DNA of 64,000 bases, from positions 6,421 through 70,420 of the forward strand of contig NZ_UETR01000018.1 in the NCBI RefSeq assembly GCF_900491745.1. The letters run 5' to 3'. This stretch comes from Amarolinea aalborgensis. Its GTDB lineage: Bacteria > Chloroflexota > Anaerolineae > SSC4 > Amarolineaceae. The notes below the pieces were generated by a model. That model was not told the DNA's origin. It was given only the letters and a program-made list of their open reading frames with translations, and ran no database searches. Below, one piece after another: positions 1-8,851 of this stretch (its first letter is position 1; every line of letters starts with the position of its first letter). Both the position numbers and the translations under genes were made by a program.

Positions 1-583
1 CAAAATCGGTAATGACAAAGAACGTGGCCGTGAAGCCAGCTTGTTTGAGCAGGGGAAACGCGTGGTCGAAGTTGTCCTGGTAGCCGTCGTCGAAGGTGAG
101 CACGACGCTCTTGGGGGGCAAGACGGGCTGACCGGTCGCCAGGTAGCTGATGAGATCACTCAGGCGCACGCTGACGAAGCCTGCCGCGGCCATGGCCTCG
201 ATCTGAGCAGACAGTTGCGCGGGCGTCACGGACAAATCGCGCCGATAGATGTCGGCATCGGCAGGCGGCTCAGAGACATAGTGGTACATCAGAATAGGTG
301 CGTTCGCCGTCCGCACGGTTCCGTCTGGGGTAGGGCCAGGCGTGACCGTGGCCGTGGGCGTCAGGGTGGGTGTGGTCGTGGCGGTCGGCGTCGCGCTGGC
401 GGTCGGCGTTATGGTCGGGGTTGGCCGGTCGGTTGGGGTGTTCGTCGGCGTGGACGTAACCGTCGGCGTTTGCGTGGGGGTCCACGTCGCCGTCATTGTT
501 GGCGCGGCGACCGGGCCGCATGCGCCGAGAGTGAGCAGGAGCCAGGCCGCAAGGAAAAGCAGGCCGTAGGCGTTAGAATTCAA
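1..583 (-). CDS. Polysaccharide deacetylase lipoprotein (partial, C-terminus off window)
   Basis: Leftward ORF running off the left edge. It begins at a TTG (583-581) overlapping the last codons of the upstream gene by 11 bp. The start encodes a hydrophobic signal ending in a lipobox (LTLGAC), so a lipoprotein anchored outside the membrane is expected. A Thr/Pro-rich linker of about 65 residues follows, then a NodB-type catalytic start: PILMYHYVSEPP, then VVLTFDDGYQDNFDHAFPLL with the metal-binding FDDG motif, and FTATFFVI. NodB-fold enzymes remove N- or O-acetyl groups from polysaccharides. The catalytic His motif would lie beyond the edge. It sits last in a glycan-biosynthesis operon, which fits modification of the exported polymer. 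Family is clear; substrate unknown. Confidence 0.85.
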   Translation of the reverse strand, partial: MNSNAYGLLFLAAWLLLTLGACGPVAAPTMTATWTPTQTPTVTSTPTNTPTDRPTPTITPTASATPTATTTPTLTPTATVTPGPTPDGTVRTANAPILMYHYVSEPPADADIYRRDLSVTPAQLSAQIEAMAAAGFVSVRLSDLISYLATGQPVLPPKSVVLTFDDGYQDNFDHAFPLLKQAGFTATFFVITDF

Positions 584-839
584 TGTCAATGCTCTGGCGC
601 TTGGACACGATGACATCGCCATTGGCCTGGACGCCCGATTTGCGCGCATTGCGCTCGAGCGCGTCGTCAATCAAAACCCGCCAGGCAAGCAAGAATTCAC
701 GTTCAGAGGCATGCATATGCGTCCAGAATTCATCGGGCGGGCAGAACTGATCCATCTCGCGGCGCAGCCCCTGGAACCCATCCAGGAGCCAGAATGCCCA
801 CGAGAAATCGGCCGACGAATCGTGGCGTTGAGACGGCAT
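573..839 (-). CDS. Small conserved-context hypothetical protein (88 aa)
   Basis: An 88-residue ORF starting ATG at 839, 13 bp after the methyltransferase stop and overlapping the start of the deacetylase gene. The tight spacing makes translation in the operon likely. The sequence has an aromatic N-terminal half (FSWAFWLLDGFQGLRREMDQF), then a helical segment ending in charged residues, with no signal peptide and no membrane span. The size and helical character could suit a small regulator or scaffold, but I do not recognise a family and propose no function. Confidence 0.6.
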   Translation of the reverse strand: MPSQRHDSSADFSWAFWLLDGFQGLRREMDQFCPPDEFWTHMHASEREFLLAWRVLIDDALERNARKSGVQANGDVIVSKRQSIDIEF

Positions 840-852
840 GCACAGAACCTTC

Positions 853-1602
853 CTACTTACGCGCCAGGCAAATGATGGATGTACCGATGGGCAGGGAGAG
901 GCGGCTGATCAATGCGGCCTCCACTTTGCCTACGCTGCTCAACAGGGCATTGACCACCGGCGACGCGGCTTCCATTTCAACCTGGTAGGCGTCTTCATCG
1001 AAATGGGGCGACGCCAGTTTTGGTTCGGCCCGGCCCCGGCGCAGCAAGATCAAGCCGGCTGCCAAGGGAAAGGCAAAGAAATTGTTGTAGCTTGTGTGCA
1101 AGACCTGGAAGCCTTGTTGTTGCAGCTTGGACGTCAGCTCGGGCGCGGTGTAGCGGCGCTGATGCGCGTTGATGACGTCGTTTTGGCTCCACAGCCACAT
1201 CAAGGCTGGCACCGTGACCAGCAGATGGCCGCCCGGACGCAGAACCCGGTGACATTCGGCAAAGACGCCGATCTCGTTGGGCACATGCTCCACGGTGTCG
1301 AGCAGCGCCACCAGGCCAAAGGTGTTGTCGGCAAAGGGGAGGGCGTCAGCGCTGCCCTCGCGCACGTTCAGGCCGCGTGCGCGCGCCACGCGCAACGGTT
1401 TGGGGTTGGGGTCAATGCCGGTCACGCGGCCATAATGAGCCAGGTGATGGGCCATGTTGCCCGCGCCGCAGCCCACATCGAGCACGAGGCGCTGGCTGTC
1501 GGCCGGTAAGAAGCGGTCGAGCAGTCCCAGGATGGCCCGTGTGCGGCTGGCAAACCACCAGTGTTTGTCTTCTTCGAGCATTACTTGCATGTCTGTTTTC
1601 AT
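853..1602 (-). CDS. SAM-dependent methyltransferase (class I)
   Basis: About 249 residues starting at MKTDMQVMLEEDKHWWF. A longer in-frame start at 1668 adds 22 residues with no family resemblance and is not preferred. Motif I LDVGCGAGNMAHHL near residues 42-55 binds S-adenosylmethionine. The acidic motif II region (VTGIDPNP) and the post-motif segment VLRPGGHLLVTVPA fit the Methyltransf_11 family. The KHWWFASR N-terminus is common in methyltransferases of glycan and lipid-carrier clusters. The C-terminal FFAFPLAAGLILL segment is hydrophobic and could touch the membrane. It lies in a glycosyltransferase operon, so a sugar or polyprenyl-linked acceptor is likely. The acceptor itself cannot be deduced. 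Confidence 0.85.
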   Translation of the reverse strand: MKTDMQVMLEEDKHWWFASRTRAILGLLDRFLPADSQRLVLDVGCGAGNMAHHLAHYGRVTGIDPNPKPLRVARARGLNVREGSADALPFADNTFGLVALLDTVEHVPNEIGVFAECHRVLRPGGHLLVTVPALMWLWSQNDVINAHQRRYTAPELTSKLQQQGFQVLHTSYNNFFAFPLAAGLILLRRGRAEPKLASPHFDEDAYQVEMEAASPVVNALLSSVGKVEAALISRLSLPIGTSIICLARK

Positions 1603-1701
1603 GAACACCGTCTGATGCGTGATTGAATAGGGTAAGCCATGCCTGACATTGTACCTCAGACACAGCATGTAGACAAGAAGATGTAGTGAGTGGGGTCTGC
1701 T

Positions 1702-2931
1702 TCAGGCCAACGCGGCCGGCAGCGCGGCCAAGACCTGCTCTACGGTGATGGCGCGCACGCAGGGATGCAGAGGCAGCGACGCGTCTGTGAAGTCAAGCCG
1801 GTTGCAGGGCGCGCAGGTCCAGGCCGATGTCAACACGCGGTGGCGCCTCGGATCGCCCCACGGGCCAAAGGCGGCCGCGTCCACCGGGCCATAGAGGTGA
1901 ATGGTGGGGGCGCCTACGGCTACTGCCAAGTGCATAGGGCCGCTGTCCAGGCCGATGACCAGGGCGCCGCGTTGAAATAGGGCCGCCGCCTGCTCCAGGC
2001 TGGTATGACCTACGAGCGAGGGCAGCGGCTGCGGCAGGCGCGCGTTGATGGCCTGCGCCAGCGACGCTTCCGCGGGGCCGCCGGTCAGCAGCAGTGCCAG
2101 CCCTTTCTCCTGCAGGGCGCTTGCCAGCGCGGCCCAGGCTTCCACGCGCCACAGTTTGACCGCCGCGCCGCTGCCTGGCTGCAAGATCACCAGCGGCTGC
2201 GCAAGCAGAGCATGCTCACGCAGCCAGACTTCAGCCCAAGTTGCGGCTGTCTCGCTCACCGTGAAGTGCAGCGGCGCCGGCTCCGCTGGCGCTTGGCCGG
2301 TGGCGGCCGCGGCCAGAGTCAGGTTTTGCCGGACTTCGTGCTGGCGCGGGGTGTAGGGAATCGCGGTGGTCAGGAAAGGCGCACATTCGGGGATGGCAAA
2401 GCCGATGCGCTGCGGAATGGACGCGCGTTGGGTCAGCCATGCGCCCCACCAGTGGTCGAAGCGCAGAATCAACGCGAGGTCAAAGCGCTGCGCGGCCAGG
2501 CGCGCAGCCTCCGCGCGCAGCAGCCGATAGGGCGCGGTCAGACTGGCGGCCGGCTGGCGCGTGAAGCCGGGGAAGGGCAGGGTGCGGATGTCATCCAGGG
2601 CCGGGTGGCCGGCCAAAACGGCCTGACCCCACGGGCCAACGAGCGCCGTGATGTGCGCGGCGGGCCAGGCCTGGCGCAGATGGTGCAGCGCCGGCGTGGT
2701 AAAAAGCAAGTCGCCCAGGTGATCGGGCCGGATGACCAGGACGCGGCCTGGCGGCGGCATACGGTTCGCGGCCGGCGGCGCTGTCAAGCGGCTGCGAGGG
2801 GCCAGTAGGCGCAGCAGGAGCAGCCGCAACGCCTGGCGACCGCTGCGCCGTTGGCGGCGCGCATTTTCTGCTTGATGGCGAGCCGCCAGGGCGGCCTGGG
2901 CCGGCGTTGACCAGGTGAGGGCGTCGCTCAT
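1702..2931 (-). CDS. Glycosyltransferase family 9 (heptosyltransferase-like)
   Basis: About 409 residues. The start is the ATG at 2931, which overlaps the TGA of the preceding GT4 gene in an ATGA junction, indicating translational coupling. After a basic N-terminal helix rich in Arg and Leu comes the GT9 hallmark VLVIRPDHLGDLLFTTPALHHL, and later the nucleotide-sugar site LVIGLDSGPMHLAVAVGAPT followed by HLYGPVD. GT9 enzymes transfer ADP-heptose or related sugars to envelope glycans. In an organism without a clear LPS the acceptor is probably another surface polysaccharide. The C-terminal Cys pair (TCAPCNRLDF) occurs in many GT9 proteins. Confidence 0.88.
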   Translation of the reverse strand: MSDALTWSTPAQAALAARHQAENARRQRRSGRQALRLLLLRLLAPRSRLTAPPAANRMPPPGRVLVIRPDHLGDLLFTTPALHHLRQAWPAAHITALVGPWGQAVLAGHPALDDIRTLPFPGFTRQPAASLTAPYRLLRAEAARLAAQRFDLALILRFDHWWGAWLTQRASIPQRIGFAIPECAPFLTTAIPYTPRQHEVRQNLTLAAAATGQAPAEPAPLHFTVSETAATWAEVWLREHALLAQPLVILQPGSGAAVKLWRVEAWAALASALQEKGLALLLTGGPAEASLAQAINARLPQPLPSLVGHTSLEQAAALFQRGALVIGLDSGPMHLAVAVGAPTIHLYGPVDAAAFGPWGDPRRHRVLTSAWTCAPCNRLDFTDASLPLHPCVRAITVEQVLAALPAALA

Positions 2932-4172
2932 GAGGTGTACACCGCTTCGAGCTGCGGTACGATGCGTTCCCATCCATAGTGGGCCGCGGCGAACGCATGC
3001 GCGCGGACGCCCAACCGCGCACGCTGCTCGACGTTCGCCAGCAATTCTAGCACAACCTGAGCGAAGGCCGCGGCGGTGTCGGCCAGGCGCAGCTCTTGCC
3101 CGTCACGCAGCCCAAAACCCTCGGCGCCGAGGGTGGTGGAGGCCACGGCCTTGCCCAGGGCCAGCGCCTCCAAGACTTTAAGCCGGGTGCCGCCGCCCAT
3201 GCGGAAAGGTAAGACGCACACCGCAGCCCCGACCAGGTAGGGACGCACGTCGGGTACGCGGCCGGTCACGGTGATATTTGGCCGGTCAGCCAAACGCGCC
3301 AGGCGCGGATGCGGCTGTTGGCCCACGATCCAGAAGTGCACGGTGGGAATGTGGGCGCCTATGCGGGGCAGAATTTCATCCGCAAACCACAGCGCCGCAT
3401 CCACGTTGGGGCGATAGTCCATCTTGCCGCTGAAGACCACGGCGTTGGGCTGCATCTCTGGCGCAGGCGCGCTGCAGCCGGGCGCGAAGGTCCCCAGGTC
3501 AACGCCATTGGGTACTACAGCCACGTTGATCCCGGGCAGCAGGCGGCGCAGAGCCTCCGCATCGGCCTGGGAAACGGCCACCACGCGGTCGGCCAGGCGG
3601 CAGACGGCGGCCTCGTAGGCGGCCAGCTTGCGCCACTGCACCAGGGAATAGGCTGCGCCAGCCCACCGCGCCGGGCGGCGCAGGTCGGCCAGGGCGGTGC
3701 GCTGCTGCAAGAGGTATTCGGCGTTGTGATCATCGAACACCAGGCGCGGCTGGCCGCCTCGACGGACTGCGGTCCAGGCCGGCTGCTGCTGCAGCCAGCG
3801 TGCGTAGGGCGCCATCTCAATGCCTTCCACCTGGAGCACCGCGTAAGGCGTGGTTTGCACCAGGTTGAGCAAGGCTTGTTGATACGCGGCTACGCCGGCC
3901 AGGCGCAAAGCCATGTCGGGCAGCGGCGTGCTGACGGTGGTGAGCAGACGGCGCCACGCCGGCCGAGGCGGGGGTGCAGGCACGGTGATGACCTGACGGC
4001 AGAGCGTGGTCAGCGGCGTTTGTGCGGGCGGTGGATCGGCCGGCTGCGTCAGGCTCAACAGGTCCACGTCGTGGCGCTGGGCCAGGCCGGCAATCAGGTT
4101 GAAATTACGGATGGTGGTGCCCTGGTGTGGGGGAAAGGGCAGCTGCGGTGTGAGAACGAGCAGACGGGCCAT
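2928..4172 (-). CDS. Glycosyltransferase family 4 (GT-B)
   Basis: 414 residues with GT-B architecture. The N-terminal Rossmann half opens MARLLVLTPQLPFPPHQGTTIRN, a typical acceptor-side start for PEP-CTERM/EPS-type GT4 enzymes. The C-terminal donor half has VVFSGKMDYRPNVDAALWF, then ITVTGRVPDVRPYL, and the acidic/Gly loop PFRMGGGTRLKVLEALALGKAVAST, which contacts nucleotide-sugar phosphates. It follows the other GT4 gene by 10 bp and overlaps the GT9 gene by 4 bp. Probably transfers a hexose during assembly of an exported polysaccharide. Confidence 0.88.
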   Translation of the reverse strand: MARLLVLTPQLPFPPHQGTTIRNFNLIAGLAQRHDVDLLSLTQPADPPPAQTPLTTLCRQVITVPAPPPRPAWRRLLTTVSTPLPDMALRLAGVAAYQQALLNLVQTTPYAVLQVEGIEMAPYARWLQQQPAWTAVRRGGQPRLVFDDHNAEYLLQQRTALADLRRPARWAGAAYSLVQWRKLAAYEAAVCRLADRVVAVSQADAEALRRLLPGINVAVVPNGVDLGTFAPGCSAPAPEMQPNAVVFSGKMDYRPNVDAALWFADEILPRIGAHIPTVHFWIVGQQPHPRLARLADRPNITVTGRVPDVRPYLVGAAVCVLPFRMGGGTRLKVLEALALGKAVASTTLGAEGFGLRDGQELRLADTAAAFAQVVLELLANVEQRARLGVRAHAFAAAHYGWERIVPQLEAVYTS

Positions 4173-4182
4173 CAGGTTCGCT

Positions 4183-5328
4183 TCAAGGCTCTGCGGCGGG
4201 AACTGGAGCTAACGCGCTGATCGAGCGGTAGACATCGAGGGTTTCGCGTGCGGCTCGCGCCCAGGAGAAGCGCTCCGCGCGCTTGAACCCCTTCTGCTGT
4301 AATTCTGTCCACACCTGGTCATCCGTGAGCAGCCGCCAAAGCGCGACGGTCAATTCCTCAACGTCGTTGGGCGCCACCAACAGCGCAGCATCGCCGACCA
4401 CCTCTGGCAAACTAGAGACGTTCGCCACGACGGCAGGGGTGCCGCAGGCCATGGCTTCCAGCGGCGGCAGGCCAAAGCCCTCGTAAAACGAAGGGTAGGC
4501 CAGGCAGCGGGCGGCATTGTAGAGAAATACCAGATCGTTCTCCTCAACCGGGCCGAGGAAAAGGCATTGCTTGTTGAGCTTCAGCTCATTGACCAGGTCG
4601 TAGGCTTCCTGAGAAAGCCAGCCTTTGGATCCTGCCAGGACGAGGGAGACATCGAGTTTATAGTCGTCGAGCAGGCGGCGGAAGGCGCGCAGCAGGCCTT
4701 GCACGTTCTTGCGCGGTTCGATGGTGCTGACGAACAGAATGAAATCATTGGGCAGGGCGTAGCGCGCCCGCACCTGCGCCACGGCGTGGCCGCGATCCAT
4801 GGGCAGGTAGACCGGGTTGGGCGCTTCGTAAATTACCGTGATTTTCTGCTCGTCAACGCCCAGGAGATTGACGATGTCGCGGCGTGTGCTGTTGGAAACG
4901 GCGATGATGTGATCGGCGCGTTTGACCGCGTCTTCGATCTGGCCGTAGTAGCGGGCGCTGGCTTTGGTCAGGAAATGGGGGTAGTGGAGGAACGCCAGGT
5001 CATGAATGGTGATGACCGATTTGCAGCCGCGCGGTTTCCACTGGGGCGGGATGAAGTCGGTGCTGTGGAGAATATCCAAATCCAAACGTGACCACAGCAT
5101 TTCCAAGCCCAGCAGGTAGATCTCAAGCCGGTTATGGCTGGGTGTCCAGACGGCGTGCTGTTGAAAGTTGGCCTGACGCGCGAACTCGGTTTGATCTTTG
5201 CGATGCTTGAAAATGTGAAAGTCGTCGGTTTGATCGAGCGCCGCCAGGGCCTCGATCAAACGCCACGTGTACTGGCCGATGCCAGCGCGGGTGTAGTAGG
5301 CGATGCGTGCATCAATTCCGATGCGCAT
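4183..5328 (-). CDS. Glycosyltransferase family 4 (mannosyltransferase-like)
   Basis: 381 residues, the first gene of the leftward operon. MRIGIDARIAYYTRAGIGQYTWRLIEAL is the usual opening of GT4 enzymes of the RfaB/mannosyltransferase group, with the Gly-rich acceptor loop. The donor domain includes ILFVSTIEPRKNVQGLLRAF and the EX7E region YPSFYEGFGLPPLEAMACGTPAV, whose two Glu residues are typical of retaining GT4 enzymes. It is cytosolic or membrane-associated. Initiation of polymer assembly is plausible from its position, but donor and acceptor are unknown. Confidence 0.9.
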   Translation of the reverse strand: MRIGIDARIAYYTRAGIGQYTWRLIEALAALDQTDDFHIFKHRKDQTEFARQANFQQHAVWTPSHNRLEIYLLGLEMLWSRLDLDILHSTDFIPPQWKPRGCKSVITIHDLAFLHYPHFLTKASARYYGQIEDAVKRADHIIAVSNSTRRDIVNLLGVDEQKITVIYEAPNPVYLPMDRGHAVAQVRARYALPNDFILFVSTIEPRKNVQGLLRAFRRLLDDYKLDVSLVLAGSKGWLSQEAYDLVNELKLNKQCLFLGPVEENDLVFLYNAARCLAYPSFYEGFGLPPLEAMACGTPAVVANVSSLPEVVGDAALLVAPNDVEELTVALWRLLTDDQVWTELQQKGFKRAERFSWARAARETLDVYRSISALAPVPAAEP

Positions 5329-5384
5329 AGAGACGTTGTTTCTCCAATGGGATGCACAGGATCTGGAGGTTGGGACAGGTCAAC

Positions 5385-5413
5385 ATCTTACCATCAGGTG
5401 TAGACTCCGTCAA
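5385..5413 (-). promoter_or_regulatory. Putative sigma70 promoter of the glycan operon
   Basis: On the minus strand TTGACG (5413-5408) and TAAGAT (5390-5385) are separated by 17 bp, about 60 bp upstream of the first GT4 start. Both hexamers match sigma70 consensus at most positions. Predicted only. Confidence 0.5.
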
Positions 5414-5450
5414 ATGATACAACAGCAGCTCCAAAATGTAGTCAGGTTGT

Positions 5451-5550
5451 TGACCACAGAAATCACAAAGAACGCAGAGAAGTTGCCGATTTGCCTCTGA
5501 TCGGTCGTTTCTTTGCGTTCACCCACCCCCGCCTGTGTTCTTTAGTGGTT
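5451..5550. repeat. Imperfect intergenic inverted repeat (CACAAAGAACGCAGAG type)
   Basis: Left arm TGACCACAGAAATCACAAAG onward and right arm CTTTGCGTTC...TTCTTTAGTGGTTG are imperfect inverted copies around a short centre. Fragments of the same wording recur near 19560 and 37490, so this is a dispersed non-coding repeat family rather than a site specific to these genes. Confidence 0.5.
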
Positions 5551-5595
5551 GAATGTGCGCCACATCTGGAATTCCTGGTGCAGGCCTGGGAAGTC

Positions 5596-5623
5596 TTGCG
5601 CCGTCGCGGACTCATGCTATAAT
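5596..5623 (+). promoter_or_regulatory. Putative sigma70 promoter for the coiled-coil gene
   Basis: TTGCGC (5596-5601), 16 bp, then a perfect TATAAT (5618-5623), about 45 bp upstream of the ATG at 5669. It probably drives the coiled-coil gene and perhaps selB and the DUF2442 gene. Confidence 0.6.
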
Positions 5624-5668
5624 GGGCGCGGACATACTGCCACCGAGAATAGTCGAAAAAGAGGGTTC

Positions 5669-6862
5669 ATGGATACAACACAACTGGCGCAGATGGTCTC
5701 CTGGTTGGATGAAGAACATCGGCGAGACCGCGGCGAGGTCGCCAAGCTGCAGCAGCGTATAGAGAGCCTGAATGTCGAGATGCTAGAGCAGGCGCGCCGC
5801 ATCCAGGAGATGGAGGGGCGCCTGGTCAGCACCCAGTCGCAGCTCGTGCGCTTTTCCCAGGTGGACGAGGCGCTGCAGCAGTTGAAGAACGAGGTTGTGC
5901 TGATGCTGCAGAAGCGCGAGGAGCAGATGGATGCCGATGCGCGCGAACGCGAGCGTCTGCGCGGGACCGACCGCGAGACCCTGTCCCGTGGGTTGAATGA
6001 GGTGCGCAAGGAATTGAACCGCTTTGGCCGCATCGAGGAAGAGTTGGCCTTGCGACGCTCTGAAGATCAGCGCCTGAGTGAGCTGGTGCTGACGCTGCGC
6101 CAAAGCGTCGCTTCGCTAAACAAGGAGATAGATGAACGCACCCGCAGTCTGCCATACCTGGCCGAGCAGCGTGTGCAGGATAATAAGCGCATCGTGCAGC
6201 TGCAGCAGGAAACGGTTGACCTGTTCAAGCGGATTGAAGAACAGGCGGGCAAGGTGCCGCTGCTGCAGGAGAAGCTGCAGAAGCTGGAGCGGACGGTCGT
6301 CACCATTCAGCCGATTCCACAGGACATCAAGCGCGAGCAGCAGCAGTTCATCGAGCAGATGCGGGTGGCGGATGTCGAACGGCAGCGCGAAGTGACCAAA
6401 TGGCAGGATGAATTTACGGCACAGCGCGACGTGATTGCCCGCCAGCGCGAGGCGATGCTGGCCTTTGCGGAACAACTGGAAGTGAGTAAGCGCGCCGTCT
6501 CCACCATCGAGGGCTTCCAAGACACGATTCGGCGTGAAATGAACCAGGTAGCAGAGCTGGAGCGCATGAGCGAAGAACGTCAGCGCAAGGAGATGGAAAC
6601 CTGGCAAGCGGAGAACGAGAAGCGTTGGAAGCGCCAGATTCTGCAGTGGGAGCATGAGGTGCAGGAACAGGACAAGATCAATCGCCAGTTGGCCGCGCGC
6701 TTCCCTCCCCTCGAAGAGCGTCAACGTGTGTACGACGCACAAATTCAACACCTGTGGCGCTTGCACGAAACCGAAGGCCTGGCGCGCCTGGCTGAAGGCC
6801 AGCGCTGGCTCGGTCAACTCGAAGAGGCGCTAAAGGCGCGCGTTTCGACGTATGGGGAGTGA
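5669..6862 (+). CDS. Long coiled-coil protein of unknown function
   Basis: About 397 residues from the ATG at 5669, preceded by AAAGAGGG as ribosome binding site. A longer upstream reading crosses the promoter and is rejected. Nearly the whole chain is heptad-rich and charged (Gln, Glu, Arg, Leu), with many EQ/RQ runs such as KLQQRIESLNVEMLEQARRI, and has few aromatic residues and no signal peptide or membrane span. This predicts an elongated cytoplasmic coiled coil, as in SMC-like spacers, cytoskeletal or scaffold proteins. It lacks ATPase motifs, so it is not an SMC. It is 48 bp upstream of selB and may be cotranscribed, but nothing links it to selenium metabolism. Confidence 0.75.
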   Translation: MDTTQLAQMVSWLDEEHRRDRGEVAKLQQRIESLNVEMLEQARRIQEMEGRLVSTQSQLVRFSQVDEALQQLKNEVVLMLQKREEQMDADARERERLRGTDRETLSRGLNEVRKELNRFGRIEEELALRRSEDQRLSELVLTLRQSVASLNKEIDERTRSLPYLAEQRVQDNKRIVQLQQETVDLFKRIEEQAGKVPLLQEKLQKLERTVVTIQPIPQDIKREQQQFIEQMRVADVERQREVTKWQDEFTAQRDVIARQREAMLAFAEQLEVSKRAVSTIEGFQDTIRREMNQVAELERMSEERQRKEMETWQAENEKRWKRQILQWEHEVQEQDKINRQLAARFPPLEERQRVYDAQIQHLWRLHETEGLARLAEGQRWLGQLEEALKARVSTYGE

Positions 6863-6910
6863 GCGGGGGATAGAGATTAGAGAACCGAAACCGTGTAAGG
6901 ATGTGCCATC

Positions 6911-8851
6911 GTGAGAGTCATTGGAACGGCCGGCCATGTGGATCATGGCAAATCCACCCTGGTGATGACCCTGACCGGCATAGACCCTGACCGGCTCAAG
7001 GAAGAAAAAGCGCGCGAGATGACGATTGACCTGGGCTTCGCGTGGATGACGCTGCCCGCGGTCAACGGACAGACCGACGGCTCGACTGAGCTTGCCGAAG
7101 TCCGCGTGGGGATCGTGGATGTGCCGGGTCACATTGACTTCATCAAGAATATGCTGGCCGGCGTGGGCGGCATTGACGCCGCGCTGCTGGTGGTGGCGGC
7201 CGATGAAGGGGTCATGCCCCAGACGCGTGAGCATGTGGCGATTTTGGATCTGCTGCAGATTCCCACCAGCGTCGTCGCCGTAACCAAGATTGATATGATC
7301 GAAGACCCGGACTGGCTTGAGTTGGTGCAGGAAGAAATCGGCGATCTGCTGGAGCCAACCGGCCTGGCTGGTGCGCCCATGGTTTTGGTATCCGCGCGCA
7401 AGCGCATCGGCCTGGAAGACCTGGCGCGCACCCTGGCCCGCCAGTTGGCGCAGGCGCCGGCGCGGCCTGATCGAGGCCGTGCGCGGCTGGCTGTAGATCG
7501 GTCGTTCAGCATCGCCGGCTTCGGCACGGTGGTCACGGGCACGCTGCTCGACGGCGCACTGCGCGTCGGCGATGACGTCGAGATTCTGCCGGCTGGCCTC
7601 ACGAGCCGCGTACGCGGGCTGCAGACCCACAAAGAAAAGGTCGAGATCGCGCCGCCCGGCAGCCGCGTGGCTGTCAACCTGATCGGCGTACGGCCCGACG
7701 AAGTCCCGCGCGGCCAGGTTGTCTGCCTGCCGGGCACGCTGAGCAGCAGCATTCTGCTCGATGGACGCGTGCGGCTGTTACCTGGGGCGGCGCCCCTCAA
7801 ACACAATCAGTTGGTGGATGTTTTCAGCGGCGCGGCCGAGGTGCCGGCCTACGTGCGCCTACTGGATGCGGAGATTTTGCAGCCGGGCGGCCAGGGCTGG
7901 GTGCAGTTTCGCCTGCAACGGCCGCTGGCCCTGGCGCGCGGCGATCATTTCATCATCCGTCAGCCATCCCCCAGTCACACCCTGGGCGGCGGACTGGTGG
8001 TTGATCCGCGCCCCGCGCGGCGCTGGCGCCGTTTTCGGCCGGAAACGATCAGCCGCCTGGAAACCCTGTCGCACGGGACGCCGGCCGAAATCTGGCTGCA
8101 GGCGTTGAGCAAAGACGAGCCCGCGCTGGTGCGCACGGTGCATGAGCGCAGCGGACTGGCTGACAGCCTGGCCCAGGCGGCGTTGCACGAAGCATGGCGG
8201 GCCGGCGATGTCATCCTGCTGGGCGGCGCGACCGAACCCGCGCTGGAGACGCTGGTCATCTCACGCAGCGGCTGGAGTCAGGTCCGCGCGCGGCTGGCCG
8301 CGATTCTGGACGAATATCATCGCGGCTATCCGCTGCGCGGCGGGATGCCCAAAGGGGAGTTGAAATCGCGCGTGGATCAAGGACGCGCCGCGCCGTTGGC
8401 GCCGCGGGCCTTCAACGACCTGTTGGGCTACGCCGAGGGCGTGGGGCTGCTGCAGGTGAGTGAGGCGGCCGTGCGGCGGGCCGACCACGCGGTGACTTTC
8501 AACGCCAGCCAGCAGGCGTTGGTCAAGCGCCAACTGGCCGCGTTTCGCCAGCAGCCGTACACGCCGCCCGGTCTGACCGAGGTGCGCGCGGCGTTGGGCG
8601 ATGAACTGCTGGCCGCGCTGCTGGAGCAGGGGCAGTTGGTCAAGCTGAACGAGGATGTGGCCTTCAGCGCCGCGACCTACCAGGAACTGCTGGCCGCGGT
8701 CAGGGAGATCATTCAGCAGGAGGGCAGCGTCACCGTCGCGCAGGTGCGCGACCGCTTCAACACCAGCCGCAAATACGCCCTGGCGCTGCTGGAATACCTG
8801 GACAGCATCCGCGTGACCCGCCGCGTGGGGGATGCGCGGGTGTTGCGGTGA
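6911..8851 (+). CDS. selB: Selenocysteine-specific elongation factor SelB
   Basis: 646 residues from a GTG start. The N-terminal GTPase has G1 GHVDHGKST (residues 8-16), TIDLGFAW in switch I, DVPGH in switch II, and TKID as the base-specificity motif. EF-Tu-like beta-barrel domains follow. The C-terminal third contains winged-helix repeats (ending QVRDRFNTSRKYALALLEYLDSIRVTRRVGDARVL) that in SelB bind the SECIS hairpin of the mRNA. SelB delivers Sec-tRNA to UGA codons. A short insertion (about residues 51-62) lies in front of the DVPGH strand. The selD gene at 43.3 kb contains an in-frame UGA, which gives this factor at least one client. selA and the Sec-tRNA gene are not seen here. Confidence 0.96.
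   Translation: MRVIGTAGHVDHGKSTLVMTLTGIDPDRLKEEKAREMTIDLGFAWMTLPAVNGQTDGSTELAEVRVGIVDVPGHIDFIKNMLAGVGGIDAALLVVAADEGVMPQTREHVAILDLLQIPTSVVAVTKIDMIEDPDWLELVQEEIGDLLEPTGLAGAPMVLVSARKRIGLEDLARTLARQLAQAPARPDRGRARLAVDRSFSIAGFGTVVTGTLLDGALRVGDDVEILPAGLTSRVRGLQTHKEKVEIAPPGSRVAVNLIGVRPDEVPRGQVVCLPGTLSSSILLDGRVRLLPGAAPLKHNQLVDVFSGAAEVPAYVRLLDAEILQPGGQGWVQFRLQRPLALARGDHFIIRQPSPSHTLGGGLVVDPRPARRWRRFRPETISRLETLSHGTPAEIWLQALSKDEPALVRTVHERSGLADSLAQAALHEAWRAGDVILLGGATEPALETLVISRSGWSQVRARLAAILDEYHRGYPLRGGMPKGELKSRVDQGRAAPLAPRAFNDLLGYAEGVGLLQVSEAAVRRADHAVTFNASQQALVKRQLAAFRQQPYTPPGLTEVRAALGDELLAALLEQGQLVKLNEDVAFSAATYQELLAAVREIIQQEGSVTVAQVRDRFNTSRKYALALLEYLDSIRVTRRVGDARVLR

Noticed and set aside
41..613. 190-residue plus-strand ORF at the left end
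   Set aside because: It is the complement of the deacetylase lipoprotein, whose catalytic motif is clear on the minus strand.
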